This document shows positions 16,638 to 24,717 of a stretch of DNA of 64,000 nt, in pieces; position 1 is the stretch's first letter, and each line of letters opens with the position of its first letter. This DNA is from Phytoamicus setariae. Its GTDB lineage: Bacteria > Pseudomonadota > Alphaproteobacteria > Rhizobiales > Rhizobiaceae. The notes under the pieces were generated by a model. It saw only the letters and a program-made list of their open reading frames with translations, was not told the DNA's origin and did no database searches. Where the stretch lies: contig NZ_JAEQNC010000009.1 of the NCBI RefSeq assembly GCF_016722925.1, positions 186,001 through 250,000 of the forward strand. The letters are read 5' to 3'. Position numbers and translations under genes: made by a program.

Positions 16638-18155
16638 ACCCGGCCAGGCCGGCAGATCGCCCTGATAACGATTGAGCCCGATATCCTGCAGCATCGAACG
16701 CCGATGGATTTCCGCCATCACAGGCTCGAAAACGGCATTGCGCTTTTCAAGCTCGGCATGCTCGGCCAGATGGACCGGCACAAGTTCGGCAATCTCATCG
16801 AAGATCGCATCCTCATCGACCGTCGTCAGCTTGCCGGCCTGCATAACGATCCTGCCTGCCACCATCACCGTCTCGATCGACGAGCCGTTCTCCGAATAGA
16901 CCAGGTGCTTCGCGACATTGTTGAGCGGCATGAACGGATAGTTCCTCAGATTGAGGATCAACAGATCCGCCGCCTTACCGACCTCGAGCGAACCGGTGAC
17001 CTGCTCCAGCATGGCGCTGCGCGCGCCACCAATCGTTGCCATGCGGACGATCTCGTCGGCCGTCACCCATTTGCTATAGTCCGGGCCGGAAACGCTGTGG
17101 ATCAGGCCGGCCACGCGCATGACGTCGAAGATCCGCGAGGTATCGTTGGAACAAACGCCATCCGTGCCAAGGCCGACGGTGACGCCGGCATCGAGCAGTC
17201 GGCGGATCGGCGAAATGCCCGCGCCGAGCTTCTGGTTGGAGACGGCGTTGTGGGCGATGGAGACGCCCGCCTCGCCCATCAGGCGCATATCGTCGTCGCT
17301 GACCCAGACGGAATGGGCAATGGTGGTGTTGCGGCCGAGCACGCCGAGATCAGCCATGTAGGCGATCAGGCTCTTGCCGTAGATTTCATGGCCGGTGACG
17401 GCTTGCGTCTTGGTCTCCAGCACATGGGTGTGGAACGGCACCGCCTTGTCGCGGGCAAGATCGTAGCAGGCAAGCAGCAGATCGCGGGTGCAGCGCTGCG
17501 GCGCCGAAGGGGCGATCATGAAATTCAGCCGCCCGGCTTTTCCGTGCAGGCTGGAGAATGCCGACTTGCAGTAATCCATATAGGCGTCTGCCGTGATCGG
17601 CGGGCCGAAATCCAGCTGGTCCTGCAGGTTCTGCGGCATCACCTCGCGGGCAAACGGCAGTGCATCCAGCGTGTGAATGTTCATCACCGCACTTGAGACA
17701 TTGGCGCGGATGCCGACGTCGTCATAGGCGCGAAACACGGTGCCGAGGCGATCGAGATCATGCTTGGGAGGATCGAAGAAATCGTCGCAGAAAGTGGTGA
17801 CGCCGTTCTTCAGCGACTCCATCGCCAGAAGCAGGCTACGGAGATAGAGGAGCCGCTCGCCGATCGCACCGTTCATCAGCAGCGGATAGGCATAGAGCAA
17901 CCAGATTTCCAGCGGCATGCCCTGATAGCGGCCGCGGAAGAAGGTTTCGCTCGAATGGGTGTGGGAATTCACCAGACCCGGCATCACCAGCTTGCCACGT
18001 CCCTCGATGATTTGAGCGTCGGGACCGGCCGAGAGCTGTGGGCCAATGGCCCTGATCGTGGCGCCTTCGATCAGGATATCGCCATCGAAGGGCTCGGTAC
18101 CGTGGGCGGCATCGACGGCGAGAATCTTGGCGCCCCGGATCAGGATTTCGGTCAT
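16629..18155 (-). CDS. Amidohydrolase-family deaminase/aminohydrolase
   Basis: This is a 508-residue metal-dependent hydrolase of the TIM-barrel amidohydrolase superfamily. PGLVNSHTHSSETFFRG near residue 60 carries the HxH metal motif. Further metal and catalytic residues fall in TTIAHSVWVSDDD and VGLGTDGVCSND. The layout matches the S-adenosylhomocysteine/methylthioadenosine, guanine or s-triazine aminohydrolase branch. The start overlaps the stop of the nucleoside hydrolase gene by 4 bases. In a nucleoside uptake operon, deamination of a purine or pyrimidine base is a natural role; the exact base is unknown. Confidence 0.85.
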   Translation of the reverse strand: MTEILIRGAKILAVDAAHGTEPFDGDILIEGATIRAIGPQLSAGPDAQIIEGRGKLVMPGLVNSHTHSSETFFRGRYQGMPLEIWLLYAYPLLMNGAIGERLLYLRSLLLAMESLKNGVTTFCDDFFDPPKHDLDRLGTVFRAYDDVGIRANVSSAVMNIHTLDALPFAREVMPQNLQDQLDFGPPITADAYMDYCKSAFSSLHGKAGRLNFMIAPSAPQRCTRDLLLACYDLARDKAVPFHTHVLETKTQAVTGHEIYGKSLIAYMADLGVLGRNTTIAHSVWVSDDDMRLMGEAGVSIAHNAVSNQKLGAGISPIRRLLDAGVTVGLGTDGVCSNDTSRIFDVMRVAGLIHSVSGPDYSKWVTADEIVRMATIGGARSAMLEQVTGSLEVGKAADLLILNLRNYPFMPLNNVAKHLVYSENGSSIETVMVAGRIVMQAGKLTTVDEDAIFDEIAELVPVHLAEHAELEKRNAVFEPVMAEIHRRSMLQDIGLNRYQGDLPAWPGKN

Positions 18156-19093
18156 GGCAGGTTCCCCAGCGAGCGGATCAGCAGGTCGTAGTAGGCAGCC
18201 GGGTCACCGTCCTTGACATAGAAGACGTTCTTCGGCCGGTCGGTGATCTGCCACCAGTCGGCCACGGTCATGCCTGCGGTCAGCGTGCCGTTCAGTTCCA
18301 CCGAGACGTTGATCTGCCGCCCGGAGAACATTTCCGGTGCCATCATGAAGGCCGGCACACAGGGGCCGTGCAACGGTGCACCTTCCCAACCATACTTCTT
18401 CAGGTCGAACGCCTCGGAAAATTCCAGCATCTCCGCAGTGGCGATACCGCATTTATTGCCAAGTGCGCGCATGGCCTGAAGCCGCGCCGGCGTCGAGCGC
18501 ATCTGATGGGTCACGTCGAGCGGCAGCATCGTGGTCTTAATCCCCGCCTTGAGCACGATATCGGCGGCTTCCGGATCGACATAGCAATTGAACTCGGCGG
18601 TTGACGTGATGTTGCCGACCTCGAAATAGGCTCCCAGCATGGCGACGACTTCGGCGATTTTCTCAGCGATGTCGGGCGCCTTGCGTAGCGCGACCGCCAG
18701 ATTGGTGATGGGCGACAGCGAACAGATGGTGATCTCGCCGGGATGGGCACGGACGGTATCGATGATGAAATCGACACCGTGCTTCTCCTGCAGCCTGATC
18801 TTCGGCTGGGGCAAATCCGGGCCGTCCAGACCGGTCGGGCCATGCACATGTTCGGCCATCACAAGCGGCCGGACGATCGGGTGCGGGCAACCGGCAAAAA
18901 CGGGGATATCCGGCCGGCCTGCCAGTTCCATCAGCTTCAGGCAATTGTTGATCGTGTGATCGAGATTGATGTTGCCGGCGGTAGCCACCAACCCCAGCAC
19001 CTCGAAAGCCTGGGGCTGTCCAAGGATCATCAGGATGGCGGCCGCCTGATCCTGGCCTGGATCGGTTAGAATTATCAGCTTGCGTTGGGTCAT
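18152..19093 (-). CDS. Nucleoside hydrolase (IunH family) with altered calcium motif
   Basis: This 313-residue protein belongs to the family that splits ribonucleosides into base and ribose. The family opening DxDPGxDD appears as LTDPGQDQ at about 9-16, so the first Asp is Leu and the last Asp, normally a calcium ligand, is Gln. The later family segments are present (ELAGRPDIPVFAGCPHPI, EITICSLSPITNLAVAL and EFNCYVDPEAADIVL). It overlaps both neighbours by 4 bases. It may be an active variant with different metal binding, or a divergent enzyme; the base sequence is unambiguous. Confidence 0.82.
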   Translation of the reverse strand: MTQRKLIILTDPGQDQAAAILMILGQPQAFEVLGLVATAGNINLDHTINNCLKLMELAGRPDIPVFAGCPHPIVRPLVMAEHVHGPTGLDGPDLPQPKIRLQEKHGVDFIIDTVRAHPGEITICSLSPITNLAVALRKAPDIAEKIAEVVAMLGAYFEVGNITSTAEFNCYVDPEAADIVLKAGIKTTMLPLDVTHQMRSTPARLQAMRALGNKCGIATAEMLEFSEAFDLKKYGWEGAPLHGPCVPAFMMAPEMFSGRQINVSVELNGTLTAGMTVADWWQITDRPKNVFYVKDGDPAAYYDLLIRSLGNLP

Positions 19094-19524
19094 GCCGATG
19101 TTCCTTCAACTTTGCCCGGCGCGCCACCTTCGAGCCAGGCATAAAGTTCCCAGGTCTCGCCATCGGGGCCGTAAAAATACAGACAGCGTGAATTCCAGGG
19201 GTAGTCGGCAGGTGGATTGACGAAAGTCACGCCTTCCTTGCGTAGCGCGTCATAGCTCGCGTCGATGGCGGCCGGCGTGTCGAGCTTGACGGCGATCAGT
19301 ACCGCCGAGGCAGAGCCGGGCTTCACCCTGACATCGGCATGCTTTTCGATATGCTCACGCTCCCAAAGCGCCAGTGTCAGGCCCGCACCGGTGAAATCGG
19401 CAAATCCCGGTGCACGATGCTTGAGTTCGAAGCCGAGCTTATCCGTATAGAAGCGGATCGAGGCCTCAAGATCGGTCACGAGGATACAGACGTCCTGGAT
19501 CGGATGGACTTGAGCAAATTTCAT
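19090..19524 (-). CDS. VOC-superfamily (glyoxalase-like) protein
   Basis: This is a small 144-residue protein of the vicinal oxygen chelate fold, starting with VHPIQDVCILVTDLEASIRF. It has the paired beta-alpha-beta-beta-beta modules: FYTDKLGFEL in the first, and ALRKEGVTFVNPP then FYGPDGETWELY in the second. Likely metal ligands are His near the N-terminus and Glu in GETWELY. It sits between permease and hydrolase genes and overlaps the latter by 4 bases, so it is part of the scavenging operon. The reaction is unknown. Confidence 0.82.
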   Translation of the reverse strand: MKFAQVHPIQDVCILVTDLEASIRFYTDKLGFELKHRAPGFADFTGAGLTLALWEREHIEKHADVRVKPGSASAVLIAVKLDTPAAIDASYDALRKEGVTFVNPPADYPWNSRCLYFYGPDGETWELYAWLEGGAPGKVEGTSA

Positions 19525-19542
19525 GATGTCTCTTCCCTGAAC

Positions 19543-20436
19543 TTACTGGTCTTTCAGCTCGGCGAACGTGCCGGCTGCTTTCGCCCCGCCGCGCAGCTTG
19601 CCGCTCAGCCAGACACCGAAAATTGTCGCGAGATAGGGCAGCGCCTGCAGCAGATCGTGCGGCACCTTGTCGCCGAACATCAGCTGCGCGCGAATGCCAA
19701 GGGCGCCGACGACCGCGAAGAACAACGCTGCGAATGTCGCGCCGACCGGATGCGCAGCACCGAAGATGACGGCGGCAAAAGCCATGAAGCCGCGTCCCGA
19801 GGTCATGCCCTGGGCGAAGAACTGCAGGCTGCCACCTGCCAGCTCCGCCCCGCCGATGGCGCAAAGCACGCCGCCTATGGCCAGCGCGATCAATCGCATG
19901 CGCGCCGGATTGGCGCCAACGCTGCGGGCCGCGAAGGGGTGCTCACCGCAGGCCGCAAGCTGCAATCCGAAACGGGTGCGCCGCAGCAGTACCCACATGC
20001 CGAAGACGACAAAGGGCATGGCAACGACAAAGATCGACAGCACACCGTAGGAGCCGAAAGCCGGCCCCAGTTTCGGCACGCCGAATGGCGCACTAACCGT
20101 TGCCTGACTGCCGAAGATTGCTTCTACGGCCAGCGCGGTGCCGCCGATGCCAAGGCCGGTCAGCCCGAGGCCGGCAATGATCGGATTGGCCTTGAGCTTT
20201 TCGATGACGAACCACAACAGCACGGAGGCGAGCACACAGAGCGCCATGGCGATCACGATCGCCATCACGAAGGAATTGGTCATCATGATGCCGAGGATGG
20301 TGGCGCAGGCGCCAATGATCATGATGCCCTCGAGGCCGAGGTTCCACACCCCTGCCCGCTGGGCGATGACGCCTGCAAGCGTCACATAGATCAGTGGCGT
20401 GCCGGAGCGGAGGATGGCGATGATGATGTCGTTCAT
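19543..20436 (-). CDS. ABC transporter permease, nucleoside (NupQ/BmpC) type
   Basis: This is a 297-residue membrane protein with many hydrophobic segments. The opening IIIAILRSGTPLIYVTLAG and the sequence WNLGLEGIMIIGACATILG match the second permease of BMP-type nucleoside or simple-sugar ABC importers. ATG 20436 overlaps the stop of the first permease by 4 bases. It works with the permease at 20433, the double ATPase at 21467 and the binding protein at 23234. Confidence 0.88.
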   Translation of the reverse strand: MNDIIIAILRSGTPLIYVTLAGVIAQRAGVWNLGLEGIMIIGACATILGIMMTNSFVMAIVIAMALCVLASVLLWFVIEKLKANPIIAGLGLTGLGIGGTALAVEAIFGSQATVSAPFGVPKLGPAFGSYGVLSIFVVAMPFVVFGMWVLLRRTRFGLQLAACGEHPFAARSVGANPARMRLIALAIGGVLCAIGGAELAGGSLQFFAQGMTSGRGFMAFAAVIFGAAHPVGATFAALFFAVVGALGIRAQLMFGDKVPHDLLQALPYLATIFGVWLSGKLRGGAKAAGTFAELKDQ

Positions 20437-21470
20437 TGAGAACGCCCTCCGAGGCGCAGGAATTTTTCGACGAAATTGGAGCGCGCGGTAATAAACAGCG
20501 CGATCGCCGCATTGATGATGTCGATCGCCGCTGCCGGCAGCCCGGCCATGATCGGCAGGTAGAGCGCAGCCGAGGCCAGCCCGCCGAAGAAGATCGCGAC
20601 GACAGCTGTGCCGACAACCGAGAGATTGGCGACCAGCGCGATCAGGATGGCGGTAAAACCATGCGTCGGCAGGAAGCCCGAGGCGATGCGGCCATTCGGT
20701 CCCATCAGTTCGATGGTGCCCGCGAGACCCGCAAGCGCGCCGGAGATGATGAAGCTCGAAAGCCCAAGCTGCCAGAGTTTTGCGCCCTGCCACTGCACCA
20801 TCGTGCCGTTGCGGCCGGCGAGACTTGCGAGGACCCCGAATGCGGTGCGGTTGACGAGTAGCCACATGACGATGCCGACGACCACGGCAATGGCGATGAT
20901 GGTTGGCGACAGTCCGAGCGAATTAGAGATGCGGTAGGCGGCGTCGAGCGGCCGGCTCGATGCCTGCTGGCCGGAACCGGATGGATCCTTGAGAGGCCCA
21001 GAGGTTACATAGACGAGTAGCAGGCTGGCCAGAAAATTGCCCATAAGCGTGGTGATGACTTCATCCGTACCTGACCGCAGCTTCAGCAGACCTGGCCACA
21101 AGGCCCAGAGCGCGCCGCCGATCATGCCGGCGATAAAGCAGGCCGGAATGACCACGAATGCCGGTCCGCCCTTCAGCCATTCGGCGGCGAAGGCGGCGAA
21201 AATCGCACCGACATAGAACTGTCCCTGCGCGCCGATATTGAAGAAGCCGGCCCGGAAGGAAATGCCGACGCCGACAGCGGTGATAAACAGCGGCAGCGCC
21301 CAGCGCAGGCTCTGTTCCATGGCACCCGGCCTGAGGAATGCGCCATCGGCAATCGAGCCCAGCATCAGCGGCGCGTTATATCCGGCGAATTGGAAGACTG
21401 CGGCGCAGAGCACCAGCGCGAAAGCCACGAAGATCAGGCTGCGGATGATGGAAAGGATACGGTCTTTCAT
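20433..21470 (-). CDS. ABC transporter permease, nucleoside (NupP) type
   Basis: This is a 345-residue membrane permease of the branched-chain/ribose-type superfamily. FRAGFFNIGAQGQFYVGAI and DEVITTLMGNFLASLLLVY are hallmark segments of BMP-linked permeases. It overlaps the ATPase gene at 21467-21470 and the next permease at 20433-20436. The pair should form the membrane channel for nucleoside uptake. Confidence 0.88.
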   Translation of the reverse strand: MKDRILSIIRSLIFVAFALVLCAAVFQFAGYNAPLMLGSIADGAFLRPGAMEQSLRWALPLFITAVGVGISFRAGFFNIGAQGQFYVGAIFAAFAAEWLKGGPAFVVIPACFIAGMIGGALWALWPGLLKLRSGTDEVITTLMGNFLASLLLVYVTSGPLKDPSGSGQQASSRPLDAAYRISNSLGLSPTIIAIAVVVGIVMWLLVNRTAFGVLASLAGRNGTMVQWQGAKLWQLGLSSFIISGALAGLAGTIELMGPNGRIASGFLPTHGFTAILIALVANLSVVGTAVVAIFFGGLASAALYLPIMAGLPAAAIDIINAAIALFITARSNFVEKFLRLGGRSQ

Positions 21471-23074
21471 TGTCTGGCTCCCGTCATGGCCGGCATGACC
21501 GGGGTCATATCTGCTCTGGCTCCGGTCATCGCCGCGCCTACGGATTGGATGTCATAGGGGGCGGAGAATTCGCCCGCCACTTTGCCCGATAGCATGACGA
21601 CGACCCGGTCGGAGATATCGAAAAGTTCATCCAGGTCCGACGAAATCAGCAGGATCGCGGCACCCCGGTCACGTGCTGCGCGCAAGGATTGCCAGACGAA
21701 GGCGGTTGCCCCGATGTCGAGGCCGCGTGTCGGCTGGGCGGCGATGATAACCTTGGCGTCCGGATCGACCTCGCGAGCGAGGATGACCTTCTGGGCGTTC
21801 CCGCCGGAAAGCGATCCGGCTTTCTGGGCCGAGGAGTGGTAATGCACGCTCCAGTTCTTCAGCGCCTTGTCGCAGAATTCACGAATTTTCGCCGGATTGA
21901 CGATCTTGAGGAGCGGTCCCTGCAGCAGTTCGCGGGCGCTCCAGTTTTCCCAAAGTGAGCTGGTCAGGCTAAGCCCTTCGACATTGCGCTCGAAGGGAAT
22001 GATGCGCAGGCCAAGCGCCCGGCGGGCGGCAAGCGGCTTGCCGCTGACTTCTTGCCCAGCAAGTGTCACCGTTCCCGCGGAAAGGTCCGCAAGGCTGGCA
22101 ATTGCACGCACCAGCGTCTTCTGGCCGTTGCCCTCGACACCGGCGACACCGAGGATTTCACCGGGGCGCAGCAGCAGGTCGACGTCTTCGAGCGGTGCAC
22201 CCTCGCTATCCGGTCGGGTGGAAACAGACTTCAGAGTCAGCACCGGCGGCAGGCCGTTGCGGGCTGCATTGGCGGCGTCATCCCCATGCGCGGCGCGTGC
22301 ACCGACCAACGCGTCCCTGTCCTCCTGGCTGAGGTTTCTGGCCGCTTCGCCGACGATCATGCCGGCCAGCTTGTCGGCGGAAATATCGGCACATGAAATC
22401 GGCCCGTCGATCAGCTTTCCGCCACGCAGCACGGTCACGGTATCGGCAATGCCGAGCACTTCGCGGATCTTGTGAAGGATAAGGATAACGGTAACGCCGC
22501 GTTCCTTCAGCCGGCGGACGCGGGCAAACAGCATCTCGATGCCGCTCGGCGACAAGACCGCTGTCGGCTCGTCCAGGATCAGCACCCTGGCATCGGTCAC
22601 CAGCGCGCGGGCAATCTCGATGCCCTGCTGCGTTTCGACTGGCAAGTCGCGAATGCGTCGTGAAATATCGACCTGAACGTCGAGGCTCCTGAGATGTTCA
22701 TTCCATTTGGCGAGCAAGCTCTTGCGCGAATATATCCCGCCTTTGCCGGGCGCACCGAACTCCATAGCCTCGGCGACCGTGAACGACGGCGGCAGGGCAA
22801 AGCTCTGGTGTACCAGTTCGACTCCGGCTTCACGGCTGTCGTTGACATGCCCGGTACGAATTTCGCGGCCCTGAATCTCGACCGCGCCTGTTGTCGGCTG
22901 GACGAGCCCGGATGCAACGCGGGCAAAGGTGGTTTTTCCGGCGCCATTCTGGCCGACCACGGCATGGATGAGACCGGGCGTGAAGGATACCGACACGCCA
23001 GACAACGCTGTCACCTCACCATATTTGACGGTGACGTCCTGGCAGGTCAGGGCGGGCGTTTGGATATTGGACAT
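21467..23074 (-). CDS. ABC transporter double ATP-binding protein, nucleoside (NupO/RbsA) type
   Basis: This 535-residue protein carries two ATPase domains in tandem. The first has Walker A GQNGAGKTT near residue 40 and Walker B ARVLILDEPTAVLS. The second has the usual degenerate Walker A (GVEGNGQKT) with signature SLSGGNAQKV and a DLDELF-type tail. Domain order and length match NupO, RbsA and BmpA-linked ATPases. I place the start at ATG 23074 with GGGAA upstream; the frame remains open further but has no family sequence. It is separated from the binding protein by a hairpin-rich spacer. Confidence 0.88.
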   Translation of the reverse strand: MSNIQTPALTCQDVTVKYGEVTALSGVSVSFTPGLIHAVVGQNGAGKTTFARVASGLVQPTTGAVEIQGREIRTGHVNDSREAGVELVHQSFALPPSFTVAEAMEFGAPGKGGIYSRKSLLAKWNEHLRSLDVQVDISRRIRDLPVETQQGIEIARALVTDARVLILDEPTAVLSPSGIEMLFARVRRLKERGVTVILILHKIREVLGIADTVTVLRGGKLIDGPISCADISADKLAGMIVGEAARNLSQEDRDALVGARAAHGDDAANAARNGLPPVLTLKSVSTRPDSEGAPLEDVDLLLRPGEILGVAGVEGNGQKTLVRAIASLADLSAGTVTLAGQEVSGKPLAARRALGLRIIPFERNVEGLSLTSSLWENWSARELLQGPLLKIVNPAKIREFCDKALKNWSVHYHSSAQKAGSLSGGNAQKVILAREVDPDAKVIIAAQPTRGLDIGATAFVWQSLRAARDRGAAILLISSDLDELFDISDRVVVMLSGKVAGEFSAPYDIQSVGAAMTGARADMTPVMPAMTGARQ

Positions 23075-23099
23075 GAATTGGTTCCCAACCGAAATCAGT

Positions 23100-23227
23100 G
23101 GTTCGCGGCTTCGAACAGGGCTAGTGACGAAGCCGCGAACCGACGACAATCCTCCCTGCAAGGGAGGATCGCAACTCGTTCTGGTGGCGCATCGCTAGCT
23201 CCCCGGATCATTTGGTCCGGGGAGCTA
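23100..23227 (-). promoter_or_regulatory. Three consecutive intergenic RNA hairpins
   Basis: Within the gap between the binding-protein and ATPase genes are three inverted repeats: a 14-bp stem (23100-23113 with 23128-23141), a tight stem CCTCCCT/AGGGAGG (23151-23167), and a 12-bp stem TAGCTCCCCGGA/TCCGGGGAGCTA (23196-23227). None has a long T tract on the transcribed strand. They probably protect the binding-protein mRNA 3' end or partly attenuate transcription, raising binding protein over membrane parts. Confidence 0.7.
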
Positions 23228-23233
23228 CACAAC

Positions 23234-24295
23234 TTAGAGGGTCGTATTGAAGGGAACCTTGACCGAGCCGTCAAGAATGCCCTTCTTGGCAGCTTCGATG
23301 TCGGCCCAGACTTCCTTGGCCTTGCCGGAAAGATCGGCCGGGCCCTGCTCGGCAAATGTCGGCGACGAGACGAACTCGATGACGCCTGTGCCGAGGCCGG
23401 TGTTGAAGTGGCCGCCCTTCCAGTCGGCGGCAAGCGCCTTGGTGACTTCGTTGTAGAGCGACTGGCCGAAATCCAGCGCAACAAGCGCGATCACCGATTT
23501 CGGGCCGAGCTTGTACTGGGCCGGCGAGATGGCGCTGACCATGCGGCCTTCCTTCTCGTTGGCGGCGGCGATGATGCCGCCGTCGGTAGCAGCCGAGTCC
23601 GTCTGGATGTAGTCGATGCCGTCATTGTACATCTGCGTGGCGATTTCCTGGCCCTTTGCCGGGTCCTGGAAGGATCCTGCAAAAGCTGCCGTAACAGTGG
23701 CGTTCGGATTGACCGCCAGCGCGCCAGCCTTCAGCGCATTGAAATCGGCGTTCAGCGGCGGCAGCGACACGCCACCGATGTAGCCGATCTTGCCTGTTTT
23801 CGACACCTTGGCCGCGAACATGCCGGAGAGGTAGCAGCCGAGATAGTAGTCATAGGACACGGTGACGACGTTCGGCAGGGTCGGTTCGATCGGGTCGCCG
23901 AACAGCTGGATCCACTTGGTGTTGGGATAGGACGGAGCGAGCGCCTTGAAGGGCTCGGCGACTTCGTTGAAAGTCGAGACGATGATGGTGGCGCCGGCAT
24001 CACCAAGCGTGCGGAACACGGTCTCATAGGTCGCGGGGTCCTGCGCGTAGACGGCGCGGTACTCGAAGCCCTGCTCGCCGGCAAGCTGCTTGAGCTTGGA
24101 GATCATGGAATCGACCGGACCATTGTCGCCGGCAGCCTGGGTGTGAACCAGTGCCACGAGGCCGCCTGCTGCATGGGCAAGTTTCGGCATCAGGTTGGCA
24201 GCCAAGCCCAGCGCGGCAGCACCCGCGCTTACCTGCAGGAACGAGCGGCGGTCGATACCGGAATTTATGGTCTTCCCAGTCTTGATGTCAGTCAT
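23234..24295 (-). CDS. BMP-family nucleoside-binding protein (Tat signal)
   Basis: This is a 353-residue periplasmic binding protein of the BMP/PnrA lipoprotein family. The leader has a twin-arginine motif (DRRSFLQVSAGAAALGLAA) and ends near KLAHA. The mature part opens with GLVALVHTQAAGDNGPVDSM, and KVSKTGKIGYIGGVSLPPLN is a family hallmark. Family members bind nucleosides or related heterocycles. Its place next to NupOPQ-type genes and a nucleoside hydrolase supports a nucleoside substrate. Confidence 0.88.
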   Translation of the reverse strand: MTDIKTGKTINSGIDRRSFLQVSAGAAALGLAANLMPKLAHAAGGLVALVHTQAAGDNGPVDSMISKLKQLAGEQGFEYRAVYAQDPATYETVFRTLGDAGATIIVSTFNEVAEPFKALAPSYPNTKWIQLFGDPIEPTLPNVVTVSYDYYLGCYLSGMFAAKVSKTGKIGYIGGVSLPPLNADFNALKAGALAVNPNATVTAAFAGSFQDPAKGQEIATQMYNDGIDYIQTDSAATDGGIIAAANEKEGRMVSAISPAQYKLGPKSVIALVALDFGQSLYNEVTKALAADWKGGHFNTGLGTGVIEFVSSPTFAEQGPADLSGKAKEVWADIEAAKKGILDGSVKVPFNTTL

Positions 24296-24384
24296 GGTTT
24301 TGTTCCCTTGTTGCTGGTTGTTTGCAATCTGTCATCATTGTCCGGCGGCGGCCTGGCGGCCACCGCAAGCGTGTTGCCCGTCGC

Positions 24385-24705
24385 TCAGAGCGGCGGAGAA
24401 TAGGGTGCCGGGTTCATGATCATCACCTCCTGCTTCTGGATCGCGTCGAGCGACCAAACCTCGGAGATGAATTTCTGCCAATCCGGATCGGCATACATGG
24501 CCTGCCGCCGCGCTTCGCGATCGGCAAGGCTGTCATAGGCCCACATCAGCACCGTGGTGTGCAAGGTACCGATCTCCGAAATATAAAGGCCGACAAACTT
24601 GTTGAGATGGCGTTTCTGCACCGGCAGGCCGTCAGCCTCGTATTTCTTCATCCATTTGTCGACGGTTCCGGGCTTGAACGTGTAAGTGCGGTGCTCGAGG
24701 ATCAT
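24385..24705 (-). CDS. NIPSNAP-family protein
   Basis: This is a small 106-residue protein starting MILEHRTYTFKPGTVDKW, the typical NIPSNAP opening, with the closing VWSLDAIQKQEVMIMNP. The fold is a ferredoxin-like alpha-beta barrel module. Bacterial members are often encoded beside catabolic operons, but their function is not established. It is co-oriented with the surrounding operon, 12 bases after the GMC oxidoreductase gene. Confidence 0.82.
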   Translation of the reverse strand: MILEHRTYTFKPGTVDKWMKKYEADGLPVQKRHLNKFVGLYISEIGTLHTTVLMWAYDSLADREARRQAMYADPDWQKFISEVWSLDAIQKQEVMIMNPAPYSPPL

Positions 24706-24717
24706 CGGATTTGTCCT

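Noticed and set aside
16044-17696. 550-codon rightward frame spanning the end of putA and the amidohydrolase gene
   Set aside because: It crosses a strong bidirectional terminator and lies in the wrong frame or strand of two clear genes, with low-complexity Arg-rich translation.
22694-24403. 569-codon rightward frame opposite the nucleoside ATPase and binding-protein genes
   Set aside because: It runs antisense to two conserved genes and through their hairpin spacer, with no recognisable domain.
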